64,000 nucleotides of DNA from Pelodera strongyloides (taxonomy: Eukaryota > Nematoda > Chromadorea > Rhabditida > Rhabditidae): assembly GCA_036852015.1 (NCBI GenBank), contig JAANDG010000059.1, forward strand, positions 310,001-374,000, in the 5' to 3' direction. Numbering within the stretch: position 1 is the first letter of the stretch; each line of letters opens with the position of its first letter. This document shows positions 21,755 through 32,100 of this stretch, in pieces. The notes below the pieces were generated by a model that saw only the letters and a program-made list of their open reading frames with translations, searched no databases and was not told the origin of the DNA. Position numbers and translations under genes: made by a program.

Positions 21755-22142
21755 AGGGACAGGCCCATCAAAGTAAACCTATATTTACGATACGTTCATA
21801 GTGACTATCAAGCATTTTTATTACAATATACACAAACTAAATTTCACATTTATTTGCCATGGAAAACTTTTTTCCGATGCGCTCAGCTTAAATGTATACC
21901 GTAAAGCTGCAAATATCCTTGTCGTCAATGCAAATTTATTGTGAAATTAAAATGCGATTAAAATTTGCATATATAGCTTTGAAATCTGCAGTTTTATGGT
22001 ATACATATGCGTTGAGCGCATTGGAAAAAAGTTGTCTAGGGCGAATAATGGTGAATTTAGTTTGTATATATTATAATAAAAATGCTTGATAGTCATTATG
22101 AACGTATCGCAAATATAGGTTTATTTTGATGGGCCTGTCCAT
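21755..22142. mobile_element. TTAA palindromic MITE nested in the 357-bp MITE
   Basis: TTAA 21751-21754 and 22143-22146. Long inverted repeat arms start AGGGACAGGCCCATCAAAGT and extend through ATTTACGATACGTTCATAGT and beyond. A partial copy of one end is at about 52566-52604. The empty site is visible at about 17178-17181. Confidence 0.85.
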
Positions 22143-22400
22143 TTAATGGGGAACACGCATTCTATTAACACAGCTTAACTTGACAAAGACCCTACATATT
22201 CCCTTTAAGAAGACTACCCAAGAAGTTGACAATTGAAGTCAAAGCGGGGTAGTATTCTTCAGATGGGGTACTATTTTTCATTTGTGGGGTATCACTCTTA
22301 GTAAAAACAAAATTCATGGGGTATCGTTTTCCATGAGGTATTATTGTTTTTATGGGGTATTACGTATTATTCTACTATCGGTGGGGTAGCGATCTACAAT

Positions 22401-23300
22401 TCTACCCATACCTGATAATGCACACCCAGCAATTATGATGTATCAATTTGCGTTTAGGCTCACCTATGGTATTTGATCCGTTGGAGACCGCAGAAAGTTT
22501 CATGAACTGCAACGGATGTTGTGACGAAGAAGCAACCTAAAAGTCTTGTAGAAATTTTTTATTTATTCGATAAAGTACTGTTAATCATCATGGCAACAGA
22601 ATAAAGAACAAATATGAACTGTGTATTTTATGCAAAAAATCTTCGTAGAAAAGAGATGCCGCAGTGCAAACTTGTTCGACTTTCTTCATCGTGAGTTGCA
22701 AGTTAAATGATTATTTGAAATAATTAATCTTGCTACGTATGTCGTAAGCCAAGCCTCTCAGTGGCCAGGATAGCAGCTGACTCTCCGTACCTCGTCCAAT
22801 TCGGGCCCGTAAAGCACGGCGTAATATGTCACAATTTGATAATACGTTGTCACGGCAGTTAATACAATAAAACGCGGTGAAGAGATGTCCTCACTTGAAA
22901 TACACTGTCATTTTTTTAATTCGTTTTATTAAGGAAAATGTAATCTTATGATATCATTACTTTAGGAGGGGGCTGGAGTTGAAAAACACGCTGCAACGGC
23001 GGCATTTTTGCAGTAAAACAACCATGACAGTACCGTGGTAACATACGTTGTCACGTCTTTTATGCCAAAAACGCTCGACATGTATGCAGTTGAAAACAGC
23101 ATGTCACGGTATTTTATTAGCAAAGCGTTGTGACGTGATGAGTTTGTTTGAAGAAGAGGGTGGCATTGTGTAAAAGCAGAAAACCGCAGTGACTGGGAAC
23201 TTGGCTGAAATACGGTATCACGGCATTTGTTATGACTGTTGTGAAATTTGTTGTGAAAATTTGTTGTGAAAGGTATGACGACTATATGCTATATCGTTTT
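22401..23300. other. Intergenic, degenerate GTTGTCACG-rich sequence
   Basis: Between 22840 and 23260 there are several variants of TACGTTGTCACGGCA and GCGTTGTGACGTG. They suggest an old tandem or interspersed repeat. No gene is recognised. Confidence 0.3.
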
Positions 23301-23327
23301 AGTTGAACATTCTATTCCACAAATTTC

Positions 23328-23533
23328 AGTTTTCTTATCTGTCAAGACGATCGGCCGCATGTAAAAACTCTTCTGACTCTGCAACGAATTCTGGAGAGTG
23401 CAGTGTGACCAAAATCCTGGAAACTATGATCAAGTGCACAATATCTAGTGGAATGCGCGTAAAGACACAAGCTGATATTGATAGTATATTATCTATTGCC
23501 ATGTATCGATGTTCACTAATCTCTCACAACTAA
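23328..23533 (+). CDS. Candidate terminal exon, unidentified
   Basis: After an acceptor-like CAAATTTCAG the frame reads FSYLSRRSAACKNSSDSATN, then GECSVTKILETMIKCTIS and on to a stop at 23531-23533. It contains four Cys. No partner exon was found and the LINE begins soon after. It could be the end of a host gene or a chance frame. Confidence 0.2.
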
Positions 23534-23866
23534 AAAAACTTTTAATAAGTTCGCGTCAACTGTCAAATACTTGCACATTCAACTCACCAGTAGATAATCG
23601 CCCAGGTGATACTCTTCTGATTCATCATTCCTAGAGGCAGTACCAAGCACATGAGTTTGCATTTCCCACAGCCGTCGACAACAAGGATAACACACTAATA
23701 CCCGCCGACCTGGTGTTAGTACATGCACTTCAAAAGACGCGGCGAGAGTCCGCCTAAGAATTGGTGAGGTGCGCGGATAGATGTAGGCGCCGATCATCCT
23801 ACGATTATTTTCGTAGCGCATATCAGTTTCGCACTTCATGAAGTGCATTGGTGCTAACAAAACCGG

Positions 23867-24253
23867 GTGGTGAAGGTAGAGTTTCCTTCTAAGGCCGCAG
23901 CTCAATATGTTGTGGCTAATGCTCATCTCCTACAAAATACTCCTCATAGGGGGGTTGGAATTCGTCCAAGCCTCCCTAAAAAGGAGAGAGATCGCTACAA
24001 TTTGTTGAGAAGGGCCCAGCTTTACCTTCGCCAGGTAGAACGCAAGGAGACTGTTCTCTATGCGCTCACTCTGAGATGCAAAGACAACATTGGGGAAGTT
24101 GTTGAACCACCCTCAATTCCTGAGGACTGGAAACCGAACCGGAGGGAGCAGAGCAGCCAGGGCGTTGGTGCTACTGCTACTCGTCCACCGGTTCAGTTTC
24201 CTCGTCCAGCTCGCCGCACTGTGACTTCTAGTCGTTCTGGCGCGGAAAACTGA
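23867..24253 (+). CDS. LINE ORF1 C-terminal fragment
   Basis: 129 codons in frame including the stop. The segment VKVEFPSKAAAQYVVANAHL resembles the last strand and helix of the RRM-like fold used by ORF1 proteins of CR1/Jockey-type elements. Next comes a basic stretch (PSLPKKERDRYNLLRRAQLY) and a Pro/Arg-rich tail. It would bind element RNA. No ATG is present at its left edge because the 5' part is missing or broken. It ends at TGA 24251-24253, overlapping ORF2. Confidence 0.6.
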   Translation: MVKVEFPSKAAAQYVVANAHLLQNTPHRGVGIRPSLPKKERDRYNLLRRAQLYLRQVERKETVLYALTLRCKDNIGEVVEPPSIPEDWKPNRREQSSQGVGATATRPPVQFPRPARRTVTSSRSGAEN

Positions 24254-27120
24254 GCTCATCTTCAGGACTTTCTCATGTTGCTAAATCCTCTTCCCTTACC
24301 GTTTATTATACAAATTCTCGTGGTATTACTAAAAAAGACCTTGAGCTGCAGTCAATTCTGTCTATTGATAAGCCTGACATTGTAATTATTACTGAAACAT
24401 GGTTATGTAGTAAAACAAACGACGCATTTCTTATTGCTGGATTTCCCTATCTTTGTTTCCGCAACGATCGTACCAAACAAAAAAAGCAGAGAGGTGGAGG
24501 CGTTTTAATTTTGATTAGAAATCATTTAGTTTGTGAAAAAACCTTTCACTCGGCTACCCCCCATTATGATATTATTTCAGTTGATGTGCAAGATCCTATA
24601 TCTTTAGAAACTCTCCGTTTTGTTGCTATTTACAGGCCGGGTGACATTACTTTCGAGCAAAATAACTCTTTTATAGATCACCTACTTGAGATTTCTTCAG
24701 TTTCTTACTCTTGTATCTTTGTGGGAGACTTCAACTATCATATCAATTTCACTTCTATGCAAAGTAATAATGCTAGTGCTCGGTCCTTTATCGATTTTAT
24801 GAATAATCTCTCATTACGGCAATATGTTTCGGCGCCAACCCGTGGCGCAAATATTTTAGACCTTGTACTTTGTGCGGAAAATTGTATTTTTGATGTGCTA
24901 GTATGTGAGTCCAAAATTTCCTCTGACCATAGTGCTGTCACCTTTAAAACCACCTTTCCGGCGATCGAATCCGTTTCTCACCCTATATTTCTATATGCAA
25001 AGGCAGACTTTAAGGCAATTGAAACCATTTTGCAGAACTCTATTTGGGAAAATATTTTGCTTCCGTATAATTCAATTGATCAATTATATAGTAACTTCGC
25101 GGAATATCTTTCCCTTGTTCTTCATCAACATACTCCCACTCTTTGTAAAAAACCACTCTATGTTACTTACCCATCGTACATTAGAAATCTCATTTCTGCC
25201 AAACAACGCTTATCTCAGTCTCTTTCTTCTTCTCGTCATAAATTACCACAAAATGTTGATTCCTACCAATATATATGTCGTGAGTTAAAAAGGCATCTTC
25301 AGCAGTTTGAAGCCTACAAACAACGTAGACTTTTAAAGTCACTGCATAAAACAAAATTTTATTCATATCTGAATAGCCGTTCTTCTATCCGTTCGCCTGA
25401 GATTTCCAGTTTTCGTTCCTCCCCTTCTGGTCCACTTCTTGTAAAGCCCCTAGATCAGGCAGAAGCTCTTGCCCAACAATTTTTGTCAGTTTTTATTGTA
25501 GATGATGGTGTTTTGCCGTTTATTCCCCAGTGTCCTGTGACAATGAGTCTTCCGGTTATCTTTCCTCAATCAGTCTCTTCTATTCTGCGCTCATTAAAAC
25601 CTGGGTGCTCACTTCCTCCCGATAAACTACGGCAAATTGTATTTAAGAAATGTCACACTTCTCTTTCTATTCCTCTATCTTTTATTTTTAACTTATCTCT
25701 TGAATTGGGAACTGTACCTGCCCCATGGAAAGAGTCTATTATTGTACCGCTTGCCAAGAAAAACAATCCTGTAGTTGCGTCTGATTTTCGACCTATTTCA
25801 CTCACTTCTACCTCCTGTAAAGTTATGGAAAAGTTGTTGTGCCAGTGGCTTTATGATCATTTTACACTTAATGGATTTATTCCTGAGCAGCAACACGGAT
25901 TTGTTCGTGGGCGCTCTGTGGAATCCCAATTATTAGATGTCCAGTATGAGTGGTTGCAGGCTGCTGATGAACGTAAATTTACTGATGTAATCTATTATGA
26001 TTTCTCCAAAGCTTTTGACAAGGTTTCTCATTCAAAGCTCCTGCATAAACTGTATTCCTCTGGAGTTCCTATTAACTTAGTGAAATGGATAGAGTCTTTT
26101 CTGGTAAACCGTACTTTTTCTGTTAAAGTAAACGATGTACAATCGGGTCATTATTCGGTTAGTAGTGGTGTTCCTCAAGGCAGTGTACTAGGCCCTCTCT
26201 TATTTCTCTTTTATGTTTCAGAGCTTCCAAACTTTCTAGAAAGGGCACAAGTTAAGGTTCGCTGTTTTGCTGATGACCTTAAAGTGTATGTTGTATATAA
26301 AAAAGAGGAATATCAACAAGCTCATCTCAATATGCAAACCTCCATAAACTATATGCTTGAGTGGTGTAATACTTGGCAGCTTGAAATTGCTAATCATAAA
26401 TGTCATGCTCTCTACCTTGGTACCGCTAACCCTAAGCATGCTTATCATATCGCTGCAGCACCTCTTGATGAAGTAAAGTCTGTTCGTGACCTTGGCATTA
26501 AAATTCAGAATAATCTACAATTCAATGAACATTTGAATTTGGTTTATAATTCTGCTATCTGGAAAATGCATATCTTATTACGTATTGTTCATATTCGTGA
26601 TCCCGCTATCCTTGTTCACTGCTTCAAGACTTGGGTTCTTCCAAAACTTGAATTTTCGAGCTCAGTTTGGAGTCCATTCAAAATGAAAGATATTCGAAAA
26701 ATTGAGCGTGTGCAATCTAGCTTTACTCGTATTGTTTATTTTAAATGTTTTGGCGTGAGGTGTTATACTGATCTTCCCAACTATAGGGATCGATTACGTC
26801 GTTTAGAACTTGTTTCCTTGCAAGAGAGGAGAATCCGCAAGGATTTAGTCCTTGCATTTAAGATTATTTCAGGTGAAGTTCGGTTGAGCCGAAGTAAATA
26901 TTTCAGGCCTAAGCCTACTAATGGGCGAACGAAGTTTTACAACTTCCATATTCCGTTTACTAAATGCAGTGCATTTAAAAACAGCTTTTTTATTCGAGCG
27001 GCTGTCTGGCTTATGAAGCTTCCAAGTGATATTCTTAAAGCACAAAATTCCATTCAGTTTCAGGCGGCTCTTGAAAAAATTGATTTAGTGAGTTTCTTTC
27101 AGCTTCCTTGTGTCACTTAG
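24232..27120 (+). CDS. LINE ORF2: AP endonuclease and reverse transcriptase
   Basis: Open for 963 codons with no stop. Endonuclease motifs: PDIVIITETWL, GGGVLILIRN, VGDFNYH, SAPTRGANILDLVL and SSDHSAVTF. RT motifs: VPLAKKNNPVVASDFRPISL, PEQQHGFVRGRS, YYDFSKAFDKVSH, SGVPQGSVLGPLLF, and the catalytic CFADDLKVY. The C-terminal block KTWVLPKLEFSSSVWSP with IERVQSSFTRI is typical of the CR1/L2 group. The enzyme nicks the target and primes reverse transcription there. The first ATG in frame is at 24511, inside the endonuclease. The frame instead opens at 24232, overlapping ORF1 by 22 nt in the -1 frame, so expression through -1 frameshifting or reinitiation is possible. All catalytic residues I can check are present. 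Confidence 0.9.
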   Translation, partial: SFWRGKLSSSSGLSHVAKSSSLTVYYTNSRGITKKDLELQSILSIDKPDIVIITETWLCSKTNDAFLIAGFPYLCFRNDRTKQKKQRGGGVLILIRNHLVCEKTFHSATPHYDIISVDVQDPISLETLRFVAIYRPGDITFEQNNSFIDHLLEISSVSYSCIFVGDFNYHINFTSMQSNNASARSFIDFMNNLSLRQYVSAPTRGANILDLVLCAENCIFDVLVCESKISSDHSAVTFKTTFPAIESVSHPIFLYAKADFKAIETILQNSIWENILLPYNSIDQLYSNFAEYLSLVLHQHTPTLCKKPLYVTYPSYIRNLISAKQRLSQSLSSSRHKLPQNVDSYQYICRELKRHLQQFEAYKQRRLLKSLHKTKFYSYLNSRSSIRSPEISSFRSSPSGPLLVKPLDQAEALAQQFLSVFIVDDGVLPFIPQCPVTMSLPVIFPQSVSSILRSLKPGCSLPPDKLRQIVFKKCHTSLSIPLSFIFNLSLELGTVPAPWKESIIVPLAKKNNPVVASDFRPISLTSTSCKVMEKLLCQWLYDHFTLNGFIPEQQHGFVRGRSVESQLLDVQYEWLQAADERKFTDVIYYDFSKAFDKVSHSKLLHKLYSSGVPINLVKWIESFLVNRTFSVKVNDVQSGHYSVSSGVPQGSVLGPLLFLFYVSELPNFLERAQVKVRCFADDLKVYVVYKKEEYQQAHLNMQTSINYMLEWCNTWQLEIANHKCHALYLGTANPKHAYHIAAAPLDEVKSVRDLGIKIQNNLQFNEHLNLVYNSAIWKMHILLRIVHIRDPAILVHCFKTWVLPKLEFSSSVWSPFKMKDIRKIERVQSSFTRIVYFKCFGVRCYTDLPNYRDRLRRLELVSLQERRIRKDLVLAFKIISGEVRLSRSKYFRPKPTNGRTKFYNFHIPFTKCSAFKNSFFIRAAVWLMKLPSDILKAQNSIQFQAALEKIDLVSFFQLPCVT

Positions 27121-28044
27121 GCCAAGGTTTACGCAATGGTCCTATGGCCAAACGGCGCGGTTTGCTAACTCCTTTGTGTTTTCAAGTCGCAAAGCATTTG
27201 TGGCGAAACTTTCGCACAACAACGGCAAATTTCCGTTCCGTGTCAAAACGCACGGCATAAAAAGGTTGTTCCAAAAGAATGAAATAAATAAATATTCGCT
27301 GTTTTTTTGTACGTTCTTCTCTGCATTTGGTTGTATAGGATTCCGCTGTTGTAACGCTTGGGGAGGCCTTACAACACATATTTTTTGACATGGCAGTTTC
27401 GTTTCTTTCAATCCCTCCAAGTTAGACGTGGGCAGGTCTCACTTGGTATCACAGTTTCTTAGCTGGTTATCATACAATTATACACGTTTTTTTTTCACTC
27501 ATGGTAATTCAGAATTTACTTGTTGTATTGTGGTTGAATGTTTATTTACCCTTGCTATACTATTTTATTTAAAATGATTATCATTTTAGTTTGTGTGTTG
27601 TTTATATGTTATGTTTCATTTTCCACCTGACTGGTGTGTGCTTTATTGCTAATAAATGTTCAAAATGTTCAAATGTTCAAATGTTGTAGAGCTGCGAAAC
27701 ACTCGCTTAAAAAATCGCGTGTGAACGGTAGATGCGAAGATTTTACGAAAATGTCAAAATGGATGCTAGATCAGCTGAAACTGAAACGGTGGGCAACGAA
27801 GTCGTGTTCGCCAGGTTTTAGCGAAGATATGGTGAGCGCGCTCTGAACTAACGAGTCTGGCATGGATAGAGGTGCGGCGGGAAAGACGTAACTCTGGTCT
27901 CCAACCGCGCAGCGCACCCCCAGCCAGGGGCGCTGGCCCCTTCTTTTTGCCCCCCTACGCGGCTGGCCGGTGCCCCCCTGCGCGGTTAGCGCTCCCAGAC
28001 AAAAATAAAAAGTAGAGCACAGGCAGACATATATAGACAGACAG

Positions 28045-28135
28045 ACTTTACCACAAATTCCGCAAGACAAATGCACCGAACAGGAATCGAACCTACGACT
28101 TTCACTAATCACGTTCTAGCACTGAGAGCCGATGA
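28045..28135 (-). tRNA. tRNA-like SINE head on minus
   Basis: Read on minus: A-box-like GCGCAGCTCATCGGCTCTC and a B box GGTTCGATTCC, followed downstream by a T-rich tail (about 28000-28045). The anticodon stem is poor. A tRNA-derived SINE is the simplest reading. Confidence 0.4.
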
Positions 28136-28139
28136 GCTG

Positions 28140-28310
28140 CGCGCCGCACCATTTCGGGAAACAAAATGCGCGCCGCAAAGAAATGGGAAACAAAATGCGC
28201 GCCGAACAGAAATGGGGCGCAAAATGCGCGCCGATCCTTTGCGAGAAACACTTTTCTTGGTTCGGCGCGCAAGTTGCGCCCCGCACCATTTCCGCACCTT
28301 TTCGGCAACG
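28140..28310. repeat. Short tandem array around GAAATGGG...CAAAATGCGCGCC
   Basis: Three to four diverged units of about 30 bp built on AAATGGGAAACAAAATGCGC and GCCG. A reverse-complement relative lies at about 29825-29930. Confidence 0.5.
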
Positions 28311-28389
28311 TTTTTGAAAGCGCTCGGAGGCTCTGCCGTAAGTGCAGTTGTTATACTAATATTTTTCCGCAAGCACTGGTCTTACATGT

Positions 28390-28467
28390 GTTGTGTGGCC
28401 GAGTGTCTAAGGCGCTGTTTAGAGAAAGTATCTAACGAGACTGTTAGGTTCGAATCCAACAAGCTGC
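28390..28467 (+). tRNA. tRNA-like sequence, type II layout
   Basis: A box TGGCCGAGTGTCTAAGG and B box GGTTCGAATCC are canonical, with a longer than normal variable region. The anticodon arm is not well formed, so I treat it as a pseudo-tRNA or SINE part. Confidence 0.45.
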
Positions 28468-28682
28468 TTTCTTTTTGCGGTTGCTACTTTTCCCGCACCG
28501 TTTCCGCACTTTTTTCGGCAACATTTTGGGGGTGTTTCCCGCACCAAAACGGCAACCGGAGTCGTTGAAAAAACTTTTACACGTGCTGTGATGAGAAAAA
28601 GTTGCGGGCGGTATCAGAGAGGATTAATTTAGGAAGACATAAGTGTTACAGCTCAACGTTTGATAGGAGAGTGCAGGCTTAA

Positions 28683-28832
28683 AGTGACATACCGGCCGGT
28701 TTTTGAAACGCATCTCAAGAACATGCATTCCTATGCATTTATGTAAAGTGAGGTCTAATTTTTGCCCATTTGCATATGCTGCATAAGAAAGCAAGTGTAC
28801 GCAATGCGTTTCAAAAAGGCCGGTATCTCGCC
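28683..28832. mobile_element. TTAA MITE, CCGGCCGG-TIR family
   Basis: TTAA at 28679-28682 and 28833-28836. Ends read AAGTGACATACCGGCCGG and GGCCGGTATCTCGCC. Other members or ends are at 31174-31330, 48956-49034, 52882-53029, 54056-54228 and about 58757-58895. Confidence 0.75.
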
Positions 28833-29191
28833 TTAAAGCCTGAATAATATTAACAACATGCACACGTATGCAATTTCCACCTGATTTCAATAAGGTCAAC
28901 ATATTCTGAACTCCTAGGAGAATATATTTCATTTCTGAAAAGTATTTTGTCACCAACGGCTTGGAAACGCAAGGCGTCGTTCACCCTCATTGGCATAGCT
29001 CAACCCATGCAAATATGATGCTAATCAGCACCCGAATATGCAAAAAAATTAATCACAATGATTTTTTCGAGTTAGTTGCCTCGGCATAGCTCACACTACT
29101 CTTTAAACCGTTACTAAGCGTTTTTTTTTGTTCATCTGCTCCCCTTTTCGTCATTTTTTATTCAAAACAAAAGTTTATATAATCAATTTAG

Positions 29192-32100
29192 ATGAAGGTT
29201 CTTCTTGCGCTCCTTCTTTTCACTTTGTGTAGAGGGCTAACCTCGGCAACTGAAGATGGATTTAATCCGCGCGCTACCATATATGGTACGTTCTTTACTA
29301 AACTTTGGTCACAAACACATAAACGTTATAATTCACTTGTTATCTAAAGTGAAGTATGCGTGGAACAGCTTAGCGTAATAGCATTTTGGCCAAACGTTTG
29401 TTTTACAGATATACGTTGTTACCCGAACGCTTCACTGGATCCGCTCAAGACCCAAGAACTGGCGCTGATGAAGGTTGAGCGGAGACATTATATGAAGGAC
29501 GAGACCGTTTTGTGTAGTAAGATACGCAAGGAGCTCCCCAAATTGAAGCCTACGGATAACTGGGTTAGTACTACTCTCTAATCACTATCCTACTTTCCAA
29601 AGCACTCAGGTTACAAAACAAATGGCACGCAGAATTTAATGGTAGCTAATACAGACCTAGGTCAAAAGTATGGTAATTTGTTAAAAATGTTACCACGTAC
29701 ACGAACGAACATGCGGAAGTCGCTTCGGGTGAGCTTCCCGCAAAAGCATTTGATGGCAATAAAAGTCTTGTAAACTGTCCAACAACTGCAGGTACGGCAT
29801 ATCATCCGAGTGCTTTCAAAAACGGGGCCGAAAAGCTACGGAAAAGGGCGGCGCAACTTCGCCCCATTTCTATTCCGCACGCATTTTGTGTCCCATTTCT
29901 TTGCGGCGGTGTCCTGAAATGGTGCCCCCCCCCCCATGTCAACTGCCTACCGTAACCTAACCCATGCGAATCGCACGTTTGTCATGGTCCTACAACGAAA
30001 GTGCCCCAGACCTGCGCTATTTGGAACCCCATCAGACCTATGCTATTTGAAATAGACCCATATTATTTTGAAATGGATCCATACTAGATCCAAAATCGCG
30101 GCTGGACCATGTAATTTACATCGACTCGAACATGGACAGGCATTTATCATTTACGCAAGTGCGAATCGCATACATGGAAACCCCATGACAGTTCAAAGTT
30201 TCGCACCAACCTACGGACTAAGGATGATGCTAAACCGTAGCTCTATATAGCAAATCTGTTCAATTCAATGGACATATGACTATGTTAAAACTTAAAGCGA
30301 AGGCGAAATGCCAGCTCCTTTGGAAAATTTGCATATGATAAGCAAATCCTATGTATCCTATGCTAATTTTGTACGATTGCCGTGGACGATTGTACAAAAT
30401 TAGCATAGGATACATAGGATTTGCTTATCATATGCAAATTTTCCAAAGGAGCTGGCATTTCGCTTTAAAAAGACGGCGATTCTTGTTACAAAGTAAAAGT
30501 GTTTTATAGCGATAAAATCCTAAGTATCGACAACATCGATTGATTGCACTGAGAGTGAGCAATCAAACATAAATCTAGCATATCAAACCTAAAGCATAGT
30601 TAACTTGCAGAACTATTTCCAGTTAACTAAAGTAGCCATTGAGCAAGTACGGTAATATGGGGTACATCAACATGTAGTACGGTAATAAGGGGCAACATGG
30701 ATGATGGACTACGATATGCATGGACAGCGGTAATAAGGGGCAACATGGAGTACGGTAATAAGGGGTACGGTAATACGGACTACGGCATAAATGGAGTACG
30801 GTAATATGGATTTCATATTCACTACCCGGTCTGTAATAAACACAATTAACACTGACAAGAAAAAGGATTAAAACCACACTCAAGTTTTACCACTAAAATA
30901 TAAATCTGTTGCAGGTGTTCGCAATGTGTTTCAAAAGCCGGCCGGCATTTCGCTTTAACTACGTGGTGATAAATCTGATAAGCCGACTACGTAAAGGCAA
31001 GGCAGAACACTAGCGTAGTGGTTAATATCTGTAATTAAAAGTAATTAGATACCAAACGCCACAGTATAAGAACAGCCGGATTCCGGATTATCGGGAGTAG
31101 ACTCCCAGTCTAACTTGAACACTGAGATAAGTACGTTTACAAATCAACTACTGTAAGCAGAACAGGTACTTAAAGCGATATAATAGCCGGTTTTGAAACA
31201 GTTGAGGAACACAATTCTCCTAAGCAGTTGAGCTTTTTAACATACAATAGTCATGTATTTTCCAAACACTATAAGGGAATGAACCGCCCAGCATACGTTT
31301 TGAAAACCGGCTTTTATACCACAGACCGCTTTAAGAAAAACTCAAAACACGGATAAAGCAATGCTAAGAAATGCGAGCAAACAATCTGATGCCATTGATC
31401 GTGCCAAGTTAGAAGAATTCGCTTTCATTAGTAGTGGGTCTTGTTCGCCAGACACAAGACACTTCAGGCTGTTTTCCAGTCAACAAGAGTCTATCCAGTT
31501 TCTCCTTCGGGAATTCTCATGTTTCTGAAAGAGCTCAAATAATTAGCGTGCTTCGTGGGATAGATATAGGTATTTAAAATAATAACAATACGCTCTCCAA
31601 GAAGCCGAACAATTTACAAAAAATAGGCTCGACATTTTAACGATTATAGAAGCTCTACATTTTAGTATAACTACCCATGCAGACCAGATTTCGTCGGCCA
31701 ACTCTCCGACTCCGACGAAACCACCTTTCAAATTAAACATATTGTATATGTTTACAGGCCACATCCATCGTAGCGAGTAGAATGTCAGGCATGCTAGCAC
31801 CCTGCGCGGCGCAATTACATTAAAGCGAAATGCTAGCCTTTTTGGAAAATTTGCATATGATGAGCAAATCCTATGTATCCTATGCTAATTTTGTACGATC
31901 GTTTACGGCAATCGTACAAAATTAGCATAGGATACATAGGATTTGCTCATCATATGCAAATTTTCCAAAGAGGCTAGCATTTCGCTTTAATGAAATACAC
32001 GCCGTGTATAAAAAAAGAGGGTGCAACCGTGCAACGCAACGGACAACGATGCGCACACCATCTCTAGAGTGTGCGCCACGAATGACACGGAAGACGCGCA

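Larger units (their letters stand above)
19160..22204. mobile_element. Second copy of the 357-bp TTAA MITE, containing two nested elements
   Basis: Same ends as 16881-17237 (GGGAATATGTATGCAGTC left, CCTACATATTCCC right) with TTAA on both sides (19156-19159, 22205-22208). It is split by the element at 19230-21541 and by the MITE at 21755-22142. Its own inserts removed, it matches the uninterrupted copy along its length. Confidence 0.8.
23860..27686 (+). mobile_element. CR1-like non-LTR retrotransposon, 5' truncated
   Basis: Contains the end of ORF1, a complete-looking ORF2 (endonuclease plus RT) and a 3' UTR. The 3' end at about 27655-27686 is a short run of the 8-bp unit ATGTTCAA (about three to four copies), the kind of 3' terminus known for the CR1 clade. 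There is no poly(A). ORF1 is blocked by a stop just 5' of 23867, so the copy is truncated or decayed at its 5' end. Confidence 0.85.

Noticed and set aside
28071..28568. Plus-strand frame of 165 codons with Cys and Arg
   Set aside because: It crosses a tRNA-like SINE, a short tandem array and another tRNA-like sequence, so it is repeat-derived.
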